A stretch of 64,000 nt of DNA from NCBI RefSeq assembly GCF_003932505.1, contig NZ_QZMU01000001.1:2046001-2110000 (forward strand), written 5' to 3'. This DNA is from Thiohalobacter thiocyanaticus (GTDB taxonomy: Bacteria; Pseudomonadota; Gammaproteobacteria; Thiohalobacterales; Thiohalobacteraceae). The translations under genes and the position numbers were made by a program. Under the pieces are notes generated by a model. It was not told where the DNA came from, did no database searches, and worked only from the letters and a program-made list of their open reading frames with translations. Shown here in pieces: positions 57,590 through 64,000 of the stretch. Each line of letters starts with the position of its first letter. Positions within the stretch are counted from its first letter, which is position 1.

Positions 57590-58651
57590 TCAGGCGCTGG
57601 CCGCCATCCCCTGACGCAGGCCCTCGGCCTCGCGCCAGGTCCGTTCCAGGTCGAATCCCTCCGGCAGCAACTCGGGGCTCAGTACCCGCGCGGGCGAGTG
57701 CTCGCCGGTGGCGGTGATCAGTCCGGGGTTGCCCTGTTGATTGAGCCGCATGACCCGGGGCTGGTCCATCCGTTCTCCGCGTTCGACCACCAGTGCAGGC
57801 TCGCGGGTGCGCAGCTCGACCAGGGTCGCGGGCGGATAGATGCCCAGCGTCCTGGTCAGCAGGCGGCCCAGATCCTCGTCCACTATCCTGTTGGTACCCA
57901 TGAACAGTAGCCGCATGGCTTCGTGCGGCGGCCGCCCGGGTCGGTAGCCGCGCGGGGAGACGGCTGCGCAAAAGACATCCGCGGCGCTGATCAGGCGGGC
58001 GCCGAGCGGGATTGCCTCTGCCTGCAGGCCGAAGGGGTAACCCGAACCGTCGTGATGTTCGTGATGCAGCGCCACGGCCTCCAGCCATTGCGGCTGCTCC
58101 ACGCCCAGGGCCTTGAGAATGCCCACGGCTGTCAGCGGGTGCCGGCGGATCAGGAGCTGTTCCAGCGTGGGAAGCGGACCCTGCAGGTGATACAGCTCGG
58201 CCTGCAGGGCGATCATTGAAATGTTCTGACTCAGGGCCGCGCACAGCAGGGGGTGACGTCCGCCCCGGTCCAGGCCGGCGGCCTCGCCGCACAGGTGGAC
58301 GACCACCGCGCAGTGGATGACATGCAGCAGCGGATAGTCATTGCCGTTGCGGATGAACAGGTAGGCCAGTGCGGCATCCGGGTCCAGGCTGACACAGTCT
58401 TCGACCGCCTCGGCCAGGCTTTCCAGATAACCGCCGGCACCCTGGCCGCCGTGGGCGGCGAGCAGGGCGAATCGGATGTTGGCGTGTACGGCATCCAGCT
58501 GTTCAATCACCGAGCATCCGGATGCCGGCCTGATCGGTGCCGATTCCGACTGCACGGAGGGTTTCCACAGCGCGGACAGGTCGGGCGTGATCCGGTTGAT
58601 CAGGGCATGGACCTGCCTGAGCGACGGGTCGTTTTGTATTTTCTTTGTCAT
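57590..58651 (-). CDS. HD-GYP-like protein with degenerate HD motif
   Basis: 353 residues from the ATG at 58651. C-terminal to a helical N-terminal region of about 130 residues it has HVIHCAVVVHL, then RRHPLTAVGIL and HHEHHDGSGYPFGLQAEAIPLGARLISAADVF, a good HD-GYP pattern. However, the central His-Asp pair that binds metal is missing: the expected LHDIG position reads LSQNI. It is therefore probably a non-catalytic c-di-GMP sensor or a divergent enzyme. Adjacent to a PilZ gene, supporting a c-di-GMP role. Confidence 0.8.
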   Translation of the reverse strand: MTKKIQNDPSLRQVHALINRITPDLSALWKPSVQSESAPIRPASGCSVIEQLDAVHANIRFALLAAHGGQGAGGYLESLAEAVEDCVSLDPDAALAYLFIRNGNDYPLLHVIHCAVVVHLCGEAAGLDRGGRHPLLCAALSQNISMIALQAELYHLQGPLPTLEQLLIRRHPLTAVGILKALGVEQPQWLEAVALHHEHHDGSGYPFGLQAEAIPLGARLISAADVFCAAVSPRGYRPGRPPHEAMRLLFMGTNRIVDEDLGRLLTRTLGIYPPATLVELRTREPALVVERGERMDQPRVMRLNQQGNPGLITATGEHSPARVLSPELLPEGFDLERTWREAEGLRQGMAASA

Positions 58652-58800
58652 TTCGCCAGGGTATACACCGCCGCCCCGGTCGTGGGATTGCCCGGGCGCC
58701 GCCACATATGGATGAAAGCATGTCTTTTCAGCTATCGGGCGCTGCCGGCGGCTTCTTTAGCGGACGTTCGGCGGGATCCGGCAGACCGCGGGCTTTTTCA
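58652..58800. other. Spacer between mlaC and the HD-GYP-like gene
   Basis: 149 bases, no gene. It contains short GC-rich arms but no clear terminator. Confidence 0.3.
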
Positions 58801-59391
58801 CTAGGCGCGCCGTTCGGAAAGCTGGCGGATCAGCGCATCCAGGCCCTGCTGGCGGATGGTCTGCTGGAAGCTGCTGCGGTAGTTGATGATCAGGCTGACG
58901 CCGTCGATCACGATGTCGTATACCTGCCACTTGTCGTCGTTCAGACGCAGGCGGTAGTCCACCGGGATGGCCGGGCCGTCGGGGCGCACGATGCGGGTAT
59001 TGACCAGGGCGCGGTCGTCCTCTTCCATGCGTTCCTTGAGATATTCGATCTTCTCCCCGGAATACTCGGCCAGTGAAGTGGCGTAGGTGCGGATCAGTAG
59101 CTCACGGAATTCGCGGGTGAAGGCCTGGCGCTGCTCGTCGCTGGCCTGACGCCAGTGACGGGCCAGCGTGAGCCGGGAGAAGGCCTCGAAGTCCACCCGC
59201 GGCAGGATGACGCTCTCGATCAGGCGGTTGATCTGCTCCCGGCTCAGTTCCTCATTCCCGCGCAGCTCGTTGAATACCTCTTCCGAGGTTGTCCGCACGA
59301 CTTCCATCGGCGACTCCCCGGCCAGGGCCGGCATCGACAGCAGCCAGAGCAGGGGAAGCAATATCAGTCGCCGCATCTGTTGGTTGATCAT
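58801..59391 (-). CDS. mlaC: Phospholipid-binding protein MlaC (Ttg2D family)
   Basis: 196 residues with a signal peptide (RLILLPLLWLLSMPALAGE). The mature part shows the MlaC pattern: VRTTSEEVFNELRGN, RVDFEAFSRLTLARHWRQAS, FTREFRELLIRTYATSLAEY and VIDGVSLIINYRSSFQQTI. MlaC shuttles phospholipids between membranes with MlaFEDB, but those genes are not next to it here, so it is an isolated copy in this window. Confidence 0.93.
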   Translation of the reverse strand: MINQQMRRLILLPLLWLLSMPALAGESPMEVVRTTSEEVFNELRGNEELSREQINRLIESVILPRVDFEAFSRLTLARHWRQASDEQRQAFTREFRELLIRTYATSLAEYSGEKIEYLKERMEEDDRALVNTRIVRPDGPAIPVDYRLRLNDDKWQVYDIVIDGVSLIINYRSSFQQTIRQQGLDALIRQLSERRA

Positions 59392-59437
59392 GACAGGGAT
59401 GCTCCAGCATTGTTTCCCGGTGTGACAGAGCCGCCTG

Positions 59438-60127
59438 TCAATAGTTCCGTCGCGTCCGGGGCCGGGCCTGACGGGGAAACAGGCGCGGATTGTGGCGGAT
59501 GAAGGACAGAATCCAGCGCTGCAGGAAGGAACGCCGTCTGGCCGTTTTCAGATAAATATAGCCCAGCATGGAGATAACGAAGGCCCCGATCGCATCGACG
59601 ATCAGGTCCCACATGGTATCGGTCAGTCCGGAGGCGTCGGCGAACATGGCTTTCTGCATGTCCATGCGGAACAGGCTGTCCATGCTGAACTCGAAGATCT
59701 CCCAGAGTGTACCCATGCCCAGGGCGAACAGAAAAGCGAACAGGGCCACAAAACCGGGCTTGAGATGCAGGCCGACTTCCTTGATTTCGTTGAGCACATG
59801 CACCAGTAGGAAACCGATGATCCCGAGCAGAAACCCGGAGGCGGTGTGCAGCACGATGTCCCACCACCAGAACCGGGTGTAGAAGCCGCGTACCTCGCCC
59901 AGGAACAGCGAAGCGAAGACGAAGGCGATGGCGAGCAGCTCGAATATCGCCGGTATGACGACCTGGAAGCGTCGGGCCAGCAGCAGCGGCAGGAAGGTGA
60001 TCAGCAGAATGCCGATGGTGGCGGCCGCGGTGAGCCACTGCTGCTCCCACAGGGCGCCGGCGGCGCCGACGAGCAGGATGGCTTTCAGAATCAGACTGGT
60101 GCGGCGGTGGCTGAGCAATTGCTTCAT
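59438..60127 (-). CDS. Multi-pass inner membrane protein (DUF2238/YjdF-like)
   Basis: 229 residues with about six membrane segments. Motifs WWWDIVLHTASGFLLGIIGF and LGMGTLWEIFEFSMDSLF, then DTMWDLIVDAIGAFVIS, with conserved charged residues inside helices, resemble the DUF2238 family of unknown function. The basic C-terminal tail (RHNPRLFPRQARPRTRRNY) is cytoplasmic. Upstream of mlaC on the same strand (46 bases), possibly co-transcribed. Confidence 0.75.
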   Translation of the reverse strand: MKQLLSHRRTSLILKAILLVGAAGALWEQQWLTAAATIGILLITFLPLLLARRFQVVIPAIFELLAIAFVFASLFLGEVRGFYTRFWWWDIVLHTASGFLLGIIGFLLVHVLNEIKEVGLHLKPGFVALFAFLFALGMGTLWEIFEFSMDSLFRMDMQKAMFADASGLTDTMWDLIVDAIGAFVISMLGYIYLKTARRRSFLQRWILSFIRHNPRLFPRQARPRTRRNY

Positions 60128-60246
60128 CGGTCCAGCCTAGTCATGCGTGAGTCCCCGGGTCAAATTCAGCCCCATTGGCGGGGCGAACACCGTGAAGCCC
60201 GTTCGTGTCTGTACGCACTCATCCGTGGCGCCGTTACCGCGCACGC

Positions 60247-60276
60247 ACAAAAAAGGGGGCGCATATTGCGCCCCCA
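60247..60276 (-). terminator. Rho-independent terminator downstream of the ABM-like gene
   Basis: Read on the minus strand: GGGGGCGC-AATAT-GCGCCCCC followed by TTTTTTGTG. It lies about 35 bases after the stop codon of the gene at 60312-60764. Confidence 0.9.
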
Positions 60277-60311
60277 GGCTTGGAGGAGAGTAGTAGGGGG
60301 TTCCGGTAGGG

Positions 60312-60764
60312 TCAGGCGGCCTGGTACTTCTCCTTGGCCTCGCGGGCGGCGCGGGCCTCTTCCTCGCTGTAGGCCTTGCCGGACCACATCATTTCGTAGG
60401 CGATCTCCTCATTGCCGTTCTCGCACAGCTCCAGCACCTCCTGGAACAGCGGCTGGAAGCTGTCGGAACGGTGCGAGGCCTCGTGCTCCTCGAAGGAGTT
60501 CCAGAAGGTGACGATCAGGGCTTCCTTGCCGGCCAGCGGGCTTTCCACGGCCTGGCCGATGGAAGACCCTTCGTTGGAGACCTGGCCGCTGTTCACGCAG
60601 ACGAAGCCACCTACGAAGCCGGTGTCGGAGTGATAGGTCTTGACGTTCTCGCACAGCATCGCCACGCGCTCCTGCAGATCATCCAGGCTGTACTCGGGTT
60701 TGAGGATCACGCGGTTCACAGTGATCACGCCGTCATGCGGAAAATTCGGGATAAAGCCACTCAT
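60312..60764 (-). CDS. ABM-like (dimeric alpha/beta barrel) protein, hypothetical
   Basis: 150 residues. The segment ALIVTFWNSFEEHEASHRSDSFQPLFQEVLELCENGNEEI resembles antibiotic-biosynthesis-monooxygenase-type small domains that often bind heme or quinones. VKTYHSDTGFVGGFVCVNSGQ precedes it. A charged helical tail ends the protein. Strong CAGGAGG ribosome-binding site, its own terminator, and a promoter overlapped by an IscR-type site make it a tightly regulated single gene. True function unknown; a role in heme or Fe-S handling or oxidative stress is inference. Confidence 0.7.
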   Translation of the reverse strand: MSGFIPNFPHDGVITVNRVILKPEYSLDDLQERVAMLCENVKTYHSDTGFVGGFVCVNSGQVSNEGSSIGQAVESPLAGKEALIVTFWNSFEEHEASHRSDSFQPLFQEVLELCENGNEEIAYEMMWSGKAYSEEEARAAREAKEKYQAA

Positions 60765-60807
60765 GGTTCACCTCCTGCGTTAGAGATTCGGTGTATTACG
60801 GTTATCT

Positions 60808-60840
60808 AATATATTTAACCTGACAGTTTCAGTCAAGTAT
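60808..60840 (-). promoter_or_regulatory. Sigma-70 promoter overlapped by an IscR-type operator
   Basis: On the minus strand: -35 TTGACT (60836-60831), 17-base spacer, -10 TATATT (60813-60808). The site 60840-60816 reads ATACTTGACTGAAAC then TGTCAGGTTA, matching the IscR type 1 consensus at 22 of 25 positions by my count. The operator covers the -35 box, as expected for repression. Confidence 0.65.
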
Positions 60841-61085
60841 TAGGGCATGAATCAATCCGATTTATAAGCAGGAGGTATTATACGGTTATTTTATTTTAAA
60901 TCATTATTTATATTATATTTATCGATATTAAATCGATAATATCTATAGCTGACATCAAAAATTATCTTTCGATCACTTATTATCTCAACAATAAGAACAT
61001 CGCCCCCCGGCCGCGCTGGGGGTTCAGCAGCAGGTCCTTGCCGTTGACGCGGCGGCTCAGCGCCGGGCCCGCGTCTGACGCAGGG
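60841..61085. other. AT-rich gene-free spacer
   Basis: 245 bases, very AT-rich (TATTTTATTTTAAATCATTATTTATATTATATTTATCG near 60888) and unlike the rest of the GC-rich chromosome. It holds part of the promoter region of the ABM-like gene; I see no coding sequence. Confidence 0.5.
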
Positions 61086-61586
61086 TCAGCCCTGTACCTC
61101 GATACGGCGGCTCCGCGAATGCGGCGCCTTGGGCAGGGTGACGGTCAGGATGCCGTCGCGATAGCGGGCGCGGGCGCCGCTGTCATCGACCTCGGCGGGC
61201 AGGGGCAGGGCCCGCTCGAACTGGCCGTAGGCGCACTCCATGATGTGATAGCGGCCCTGAGTCTGCTCCCGCTGGACATGCTTCTCGCCGCGGATGACCA
61301 GGTGATGGTCGATCACGCTGATGTCGAGGTGCTCCCTGTCCAGGCCGGGGGCTTCCAGGCGCACGCTGATGCTGTCTTCGTCCTCCTGGAGTTCGGCGGC
61401 CAGCAGTCCCCAGCGTGAGGCCTGCTGTTCGATCTGCTCCTCGCGGGTCTGCAGTTCGCCGCGCTTGGCGCCGGGCTGGAACCGGGTCAGGGCGTGGCCG
61501 GCGCGCTGCTGCAGTTGCTGCCAGCCTTCGCTGAGGCTGTCCCAGAACCGACCCAGTCCCTGTTTGAGTTGCTGCAGTGTGCTCAT
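61086..61586 (-). CDS. Small heat-shock protein (Hsp20 family)
   Basis: 166 residues from the ATG at 61586 (CAGGAGAG ribosome-binding site). An N-terminal helical arm (LKQGLGRFWDSLSEGWQQLQQRAGHAL) precedes the alpha-crystallin domain (ISVRLEAPGLDREHLDISVIDHHLVIRGEK, YGQFERALPLPAEVD, ARYRDGILTVTLPK). It holds unfolding proteins as an ATP-independent chaperone. Last gene of cbpA-cbpM-hsp20. Confidence 0.92.
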   Translation of the reverse strand: MSTLQQLKQGLGRFWDSLSEGWQQLQQRAGHALTRFQPGAKRGELQTREEQIEQQASRWGLLAAELQEDEDSISVRLEAPGLDREHLDISVIDHHLVIRGEKHVQREQTQGRYHIMECAYGQFERALPLPAEVDDSGARARYRDGILTVTLPKAPHSRSRRIEVQG

Positions 61587-61619
61587 GGCGTGTTCTCTCC
61601 TGTGAGTCTCGATCGACAC

Positions 61620-61943
61620 TTACCAGTCCAGCTGACGTTCCAGTATGGCGATGCGCTGATTGGCCTGACGCAGCTGCTCCAGCAGGTCGATGACCAGGGC
61701 GCTGCCGGCCAGGTTGACGTCCAGGTCCTGTTCCAGCCGCAGGGCCAGGCGGGCATGGTGCAGGGCTACGGCGGGAAAGCGCCATTGCGCCGGGTTGCGG
61801 CCGCGCGGTACGAGCAGGCCCTCCTCGACCATGCGGATGACGAAATCGGCATGTACCTGGCAGGCATGGCACAGCTCAGCCAGGCCGAGTTCGGCGGCCT
61901 CGTCCAGCAGCAGACCGGTCAATGCATCCGTTTCATGCGGCAC
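61620..61943 (-). CDS. cbpM: Chaperone modulator CbpM
   Basis: 107 residues from a GTG start at 61943 that overlaps the end of cbpA by 11 bases. The pattern [32 protein letters not shown] followed by a helical [26 protein letters not shown] fits CbpM, a MerR-like helical protein that binds the J-domain of CbpA and inhibits it. The position immediately after cbpA supports this. Confidence 0.9.
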   Translation of the reverse strand: MPHETDALTGLLLDEAAELGLAELCHACQVHADFVIRMVEEGLLVPRGRNPAQWRFPAVALHHARLALRLEQDLDVNLAGSALVIDLLEQLRQANQRIAILERQLDW

Positions 61944-62904
61944 CCTGATAGTCCTCCAGCTGCTGTCGCGGATTGAAGGGGATTTCCTGCGCCAGGCGCT
62001 GGTACAGCTCGCGCGCCCGGCCGGCGTCCAGCGGCGGATTGACGATGCGCAGCACCACGTACTGGTCACCCGGCGGTTTGCCGGGCAGGCCCTTGCCCTT
62101 CAGGCGCAGCTTCTTGCCGCTCTGCGAGCCGGCCGGCAGGGTGAGGTTCACCCGCCCGGCCAGGGTGGGCACCTCGACCCGGGCGCCGAGCGCGGCCTCC
62201 CAGGGCGTGACCGGCAGGGTCAGGTACAGGTCGCGGCCCTCGATCTGGTACAGGGGATGGGGTTCGAACTCGATCTCCAGATACAGGTCGCCGGCCGGGC
62301 CGCCGCCCATGCCGCCGCCGCCCTGGCCGGCCAGACGGATCTGCTGGCCGGCGGTGATGCCGCGCGGGATGCGTACGTCCAGCGAACGCGGCTTGACCGC
62401 GGGCCGGCCCTGGGCGTCCATCACCGGCGTCTGTAGTTGAATGCGCCGGCTCGCGCCCTGGTAGGCGTCCTCCAGGCTGATGAGGATCCTGGCGTGATGA
62501 TCCTCGCCGCGCAGGCCGCCGCCGCGGCCGCGTTCATAACGGGCGTGCCGGCCGAAGGGCCCGCCGGTGCCGAACAGGCTTTCGAAGAAGTCGCTGAAGT
62601 GGCGCGCATCGGCCTCGGTGAAGCCCCCGCCGGAGAACTCGAAGCCGGCATCCCAGTCAGGCGGCGGCCGGAAATCCTGGCCAGCCTGCCAGTTCTTTCC
62701 TAACTGGTCGTAGGCCGCGCGCTTTTCCGGGTCCTTGAGTACCTCGTAGGCCTCGTTGACCTCCTTGAACCTGGCCTCGGCGTCGGCCTCGCTGCTCACA
62801 TCAGGATGGTACTTGCGCGCCAGCTTGCGGTAGGCGCGCTTGATCTCGTCCTGACTGGCGTCGCGTTCCAGACCCAGGATTTTGTAATAATCCTTGAATT
62901 CCAT
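61933..62904 (-). CDS. cbpA: DnaJ-type co-chaperone CbpA
   Basis: 323 residues. J-domain at 5-70 with the HPD motif ([13 protein letters not shown]) and [17 protein letters not shown]; a Gly/Phe-rich linker with repeated GGGG patches; and two C-terminal beta-sandwich domains with [15 protein letters not shown]. There is no zinc-finger domain, so it is the CbpA type, not DnaJ. It works with DnaK, and in E. coli also binds curved DNA. Confidence 0.95.
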   Translation of the reverse strand: MEFKDYYKILGLERDASQDEIKRAYRKLARKYHPDVSSEADAEARFKEVNEAYEVLKDPEKRAAYDQLGKNWQAGQDFRPPPDWDAGFEFSGGGFTEADARHFSDFFESLFGTGGPFGRHARYERGRGGGLRGEDHHARILISLEDAYQGASRRIQLQTPVMDAQGRPAVKPRSLDVRIPRGITAGQQIRLAGQGGGGMGGGPAGDLYLEIEFEPHPLYQIEGRDLYLTLPVTPWEAALGARVEVPTLAGRVNLTLPAGSQSGKKLRLKGKGLPGKPPGDQYVVLRIVNPPLDAGRARELYQRLAQEIPFNPRQQLEDYQGAA

Positions 62905-63140
62905 ATTGACTTCTAACTGTATAAGGCCGCGGTGGTCGGGTTAGGCTCAATAGTTCCGTATCCAGTTTCGGGATCGCGCAGGGTGGACTGAACGCAATGC
63001 AGCCCGGCATCTGGCCGCAGAGTTTTGTCGGGCTTCGCGTTGATCGGCCTGACCTGCGGACTCTCAGGCAGTTATGCGCAGCTCCATACCAGAAACGCGC
63101 CCGGACGCGCGTGCGTCCGGGGTCGCAGTACGGGTTGCCC
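62905..63140. other. Spacer upstream of cbpA
   Basis: 236 bases without a gene. It should hold the cbpA promoter; I found no convincing sigma-32 match here, in contrast to the hsp20 gene at 63590. Confidence 0.4.
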
Positions 63141-63590
63141 TCAGCTCTCGACCTGGATCCGCCGGGGCTGCTGCTGCTCGTGCTTGGGAATGATGACCTC
63201 CAGCACTCCATCCCTGGCCTTGGCGCTGATGGCCTCGGCATCGGCGGTGTCCGGCAGACTGCAGAAGCGGCGGAAGAAGCTGCCGCGCACGCGTTCGATG
63301 CGCTTGTAGCCTTCGCGTTCCTCCTCGCTTTCCTGCCTGCGCTCGCCCTTGATGGTGAGGATGCCGTTTTCCATGTGCACCTCGATATCCTTGGGGTCGA
63401 CGCCCGGGATGTCGGCGTGGATCACGAAGCGCTTGTCCTCCTCGCGGATGTCCACGGCCGGCACCCAGTCCGCGGTGGCGACCTGGGAGTCGTCCGGCGA
63501 GCTTTTGTTCAGACGGTTGTCGAAAAGCTGGTTCATCTCACGGTGCAGCTGATCCAGCATGTTCCAGGGTTCATAACGTACCAGTGTCAT
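63141..63590 (-). CDS. Small heat-shock protein (Hsp20 family), second copy
   Basis: 149 residues. Starts MTLVRYEPWNMLDQLHREMNQLFDN, then the alpha-crystallin domain (PAVDIREEDKRFVIHADIPGVDPKDIEVHMENGILTIKGER, RGSFFRRFCSLPDTAD, AKARDGVLEVIIPK). This is the IbpA-like cytosolic holdase type common in proteobacteria and differs from the first Hsp20 gene. It has its own heat-shock-type promoter and an AGGAGG ribosome-binding site. Confidence 0.95.
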   Translation of the reverse strand: MTLVRYEPWNMLDQLHREMNQLFDNRLNKSSPDDSQVATADWVPAVDIREEDKRFVIHADIPGVDPKDIEVHMENGILTIKGERRQESEEEREGYKRIERVRGSFFRRFCSLPDTADAEAISAKARDGVLEVIIPKHEQQQPRRIQVES

Positions 63591-63632
63591 GGCGTTCCTC
63601 CTGCTGATGTCCGGTTGGTGTTGCCTGTCAGC

Positions 63633-63664
63633 TATATAGGAACCGGAGGCGTCGGCTTCAAGGG
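63633..63664 (-). promoter_or_regulatory. Sigma-32 (heat shock) type promoter for hsp20
   Basis: On the minus strand CCCTTGAA (63664-63657) matches the sigma-32 -35 box; CCTATATA (63640-63633) serves as a -10 box 16 bases later. The predicted start leaves a short leader before the ATG at 63590. Confidence 0.6.
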
Positions 63665-63809
63665 CCGGCGTCCAGGGGTTGGTGGGAACATGATCTGGCT
63701 CAACAGCGGGGCATGGACGGTCATGTCCGTCTTGCCAGGCACCGGGGTTGGGCTATGTTCGCCAACAGGCGGTGCGGTCATGCCGGGGGGGCGGCGGCTA
63801 ATATTAGAA

Positions 63810-63825
63810 ACACAATATATTGTGT
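63810..63825. promoter_or_regulatory. NrdR box 1
   Basis: ACACAATATATTGTGT, a perfect palindrome that matches the NrdR consensus. Likely repressor site for a ribonucleotide reductase operon. Confidence 0.8.
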
Positions 63826-63848
63826 TTTTCCTGGCCGGTGAATCGATC

Positions 63849-63857
63849 TGTGGATAA
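63849..63857 (-). promoter_or_regulatory. DnaA box
   Basis: TGTGGATAA on the plus strand is the complement of the consensus DnaA box TTATCCACA. A single 9-mer can occur by chance, but DnaA is known to act on nrd promoters in E. coli. Confidence 0.5.
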
Positions 63858-63938
63858 CCTGTGCGCAGTGGGGCGATAAAGGTGGAAAACCTGTTAACTT
63901 GTTGTATATATGATGAAATGATCATTTTGCCCCGGATG

Positions 63939-63968
63939 CTTGACAGCTCCGGCAGGGCCGCTTACTCT
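63939..63968 (+). promoter_or_regulatory. Candidate sigma-70 promoter reading off the window
   Basis: -35 TTGACA (63939-63944), 18-base spacer, -10 TACTCT (63963-63968). The second NrdR box sits just after the -10, where it could block initiation. Confidence 0.5.
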
Positions 63969-63978
63969 TCTCCGACAG

Positions 63979-63994
63979 ACACAAGATATTGTGT
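63979..63994. promoter_or_regulatory. NrdR box 2
   Basis: ACACAAGATATTGTGT, one base from a perfect palindrome and close to box 1. The two boxes are 169 bases apart centre to centre. Confidence 0.75.
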
Positions 63995-64000
63995 CTCAGA

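Larger units (their letters stand above)
63665..64000. other. Intergenic region at the right edge with regulatory sites
   Basis: 336 bases with no open gene on either strand. It contains two NrdR boxes, one DnaA box and a likely sigma-70 promoter reading towards the right edge (TTGACA at 63939-63944, TACTCT about 18 bases later). Confidence 0.6.

Noticed and set aside
62905..63000. Sigma-32 promoter for cbpA
   Set aside because: Only weak partial matches (CCCGAAAC, TATTGAG) without good spacing.

Overview
The window (about 64 kb, mostly GC-rich) looks like a chromosomal segment of a gammaproteobacterium. A chemolithoautotrophic sulfur oxidiser of the Chromatiales / Ectothiorhodospiraceae type is my best guess. 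That rests on a transketolase-gap-pgk-pyk-class II aldolase cluster (Calvin-cycle style), a DsrC-family protein, a proteobacterial-type GshA, a complete Pil-Chp chemosensory cluster and a SulP permease. No rRNA, tRNA, CRISPR array or insertion sequence was seen.

Layout: 1-3606 (minus): tightly overlapping gshA-gshB-apbE-NusG_II genes (glutathione synthesis and flavinylation). 3858-~13995 (plus): pilG-pilH-pilI-pilJ-pilK-chpA, the twitching-motility chemosensory system; chpA breaks down at its 3' end. ~13680-18440: a block whose sequence looks corrupted (C homopolymers, no coherent genes, and frame-scrambled but recognisable fragments of chpA on the left and a histidine kinase on the right). 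18173-21039: histidine kinase / NtrC-type regulator pair, both with frame breaks. 21267-27686: DUF4168 protein, rsmE, metF, ahcY (behind an S-adenosylhomocysteine riboswitch), metK, a thioredoxin-fold protein and a hypothetical gene. 28017-35366: tkt, gap, pgk, pyk (one frameshift), fba; the three gaps from tkt to pyk each hold a different inverted repeat. 35436-37237: two small genes and a CPA2 antiporter.

37239-44603 is the accessory region: lower GC, with all genes pointing the same way and separated by attC-like sites. It reads as an integron cassette array with no integron integrase in the window. Two ~265-bp leader repeats (37239 and 42446) each end in an attI-like simple site. Between them sit a small membrane protein, a HEPN-like protein, a DUF1311-like anchored protein, a RloC/PrrC-like Zn-hook ATPase, and a stand-alone catalytic-domain tyrosine recombinase that is not IntI. 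After the second leader come a DUF2695 protein and two proteins with a HEPN RNase motif (R-x4-H). This is the most interesting part of the window and a candidate defence or toxin cassette island.

45087-54758: a cysteine-free DsrC homologue, an IorAB-type molybdenum hydroxylase, hflC/hflK, srkA and modABC (molybdate uptake, plausibly supplying the molybdoenzyme). 54833-60764: hypothetical gene, SulP permease, PilZ protein, degenerate HD-GYP protein, mlaC, a membrane protein, and an ABM-like protein behind a promoter with an IscR-type operator. 61086-63590: a heat-shock cluster (cbpA-cbpM-hsp20 and a second hsp20 with a sigma-32-like promoter). The right edge (63810-63994) carries two NrdR boxes and a DnaA box, predicting a ribonucleotide reductase gene just outside the window.

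Several housekeeping genes (chpA, the kinase, its regulator, pyk, the DUF1311-like cassette) carry single-base frame breaks that restore cleanly. I read these as consensus errors rather than true pseudogenes, but reads are needed to decide.
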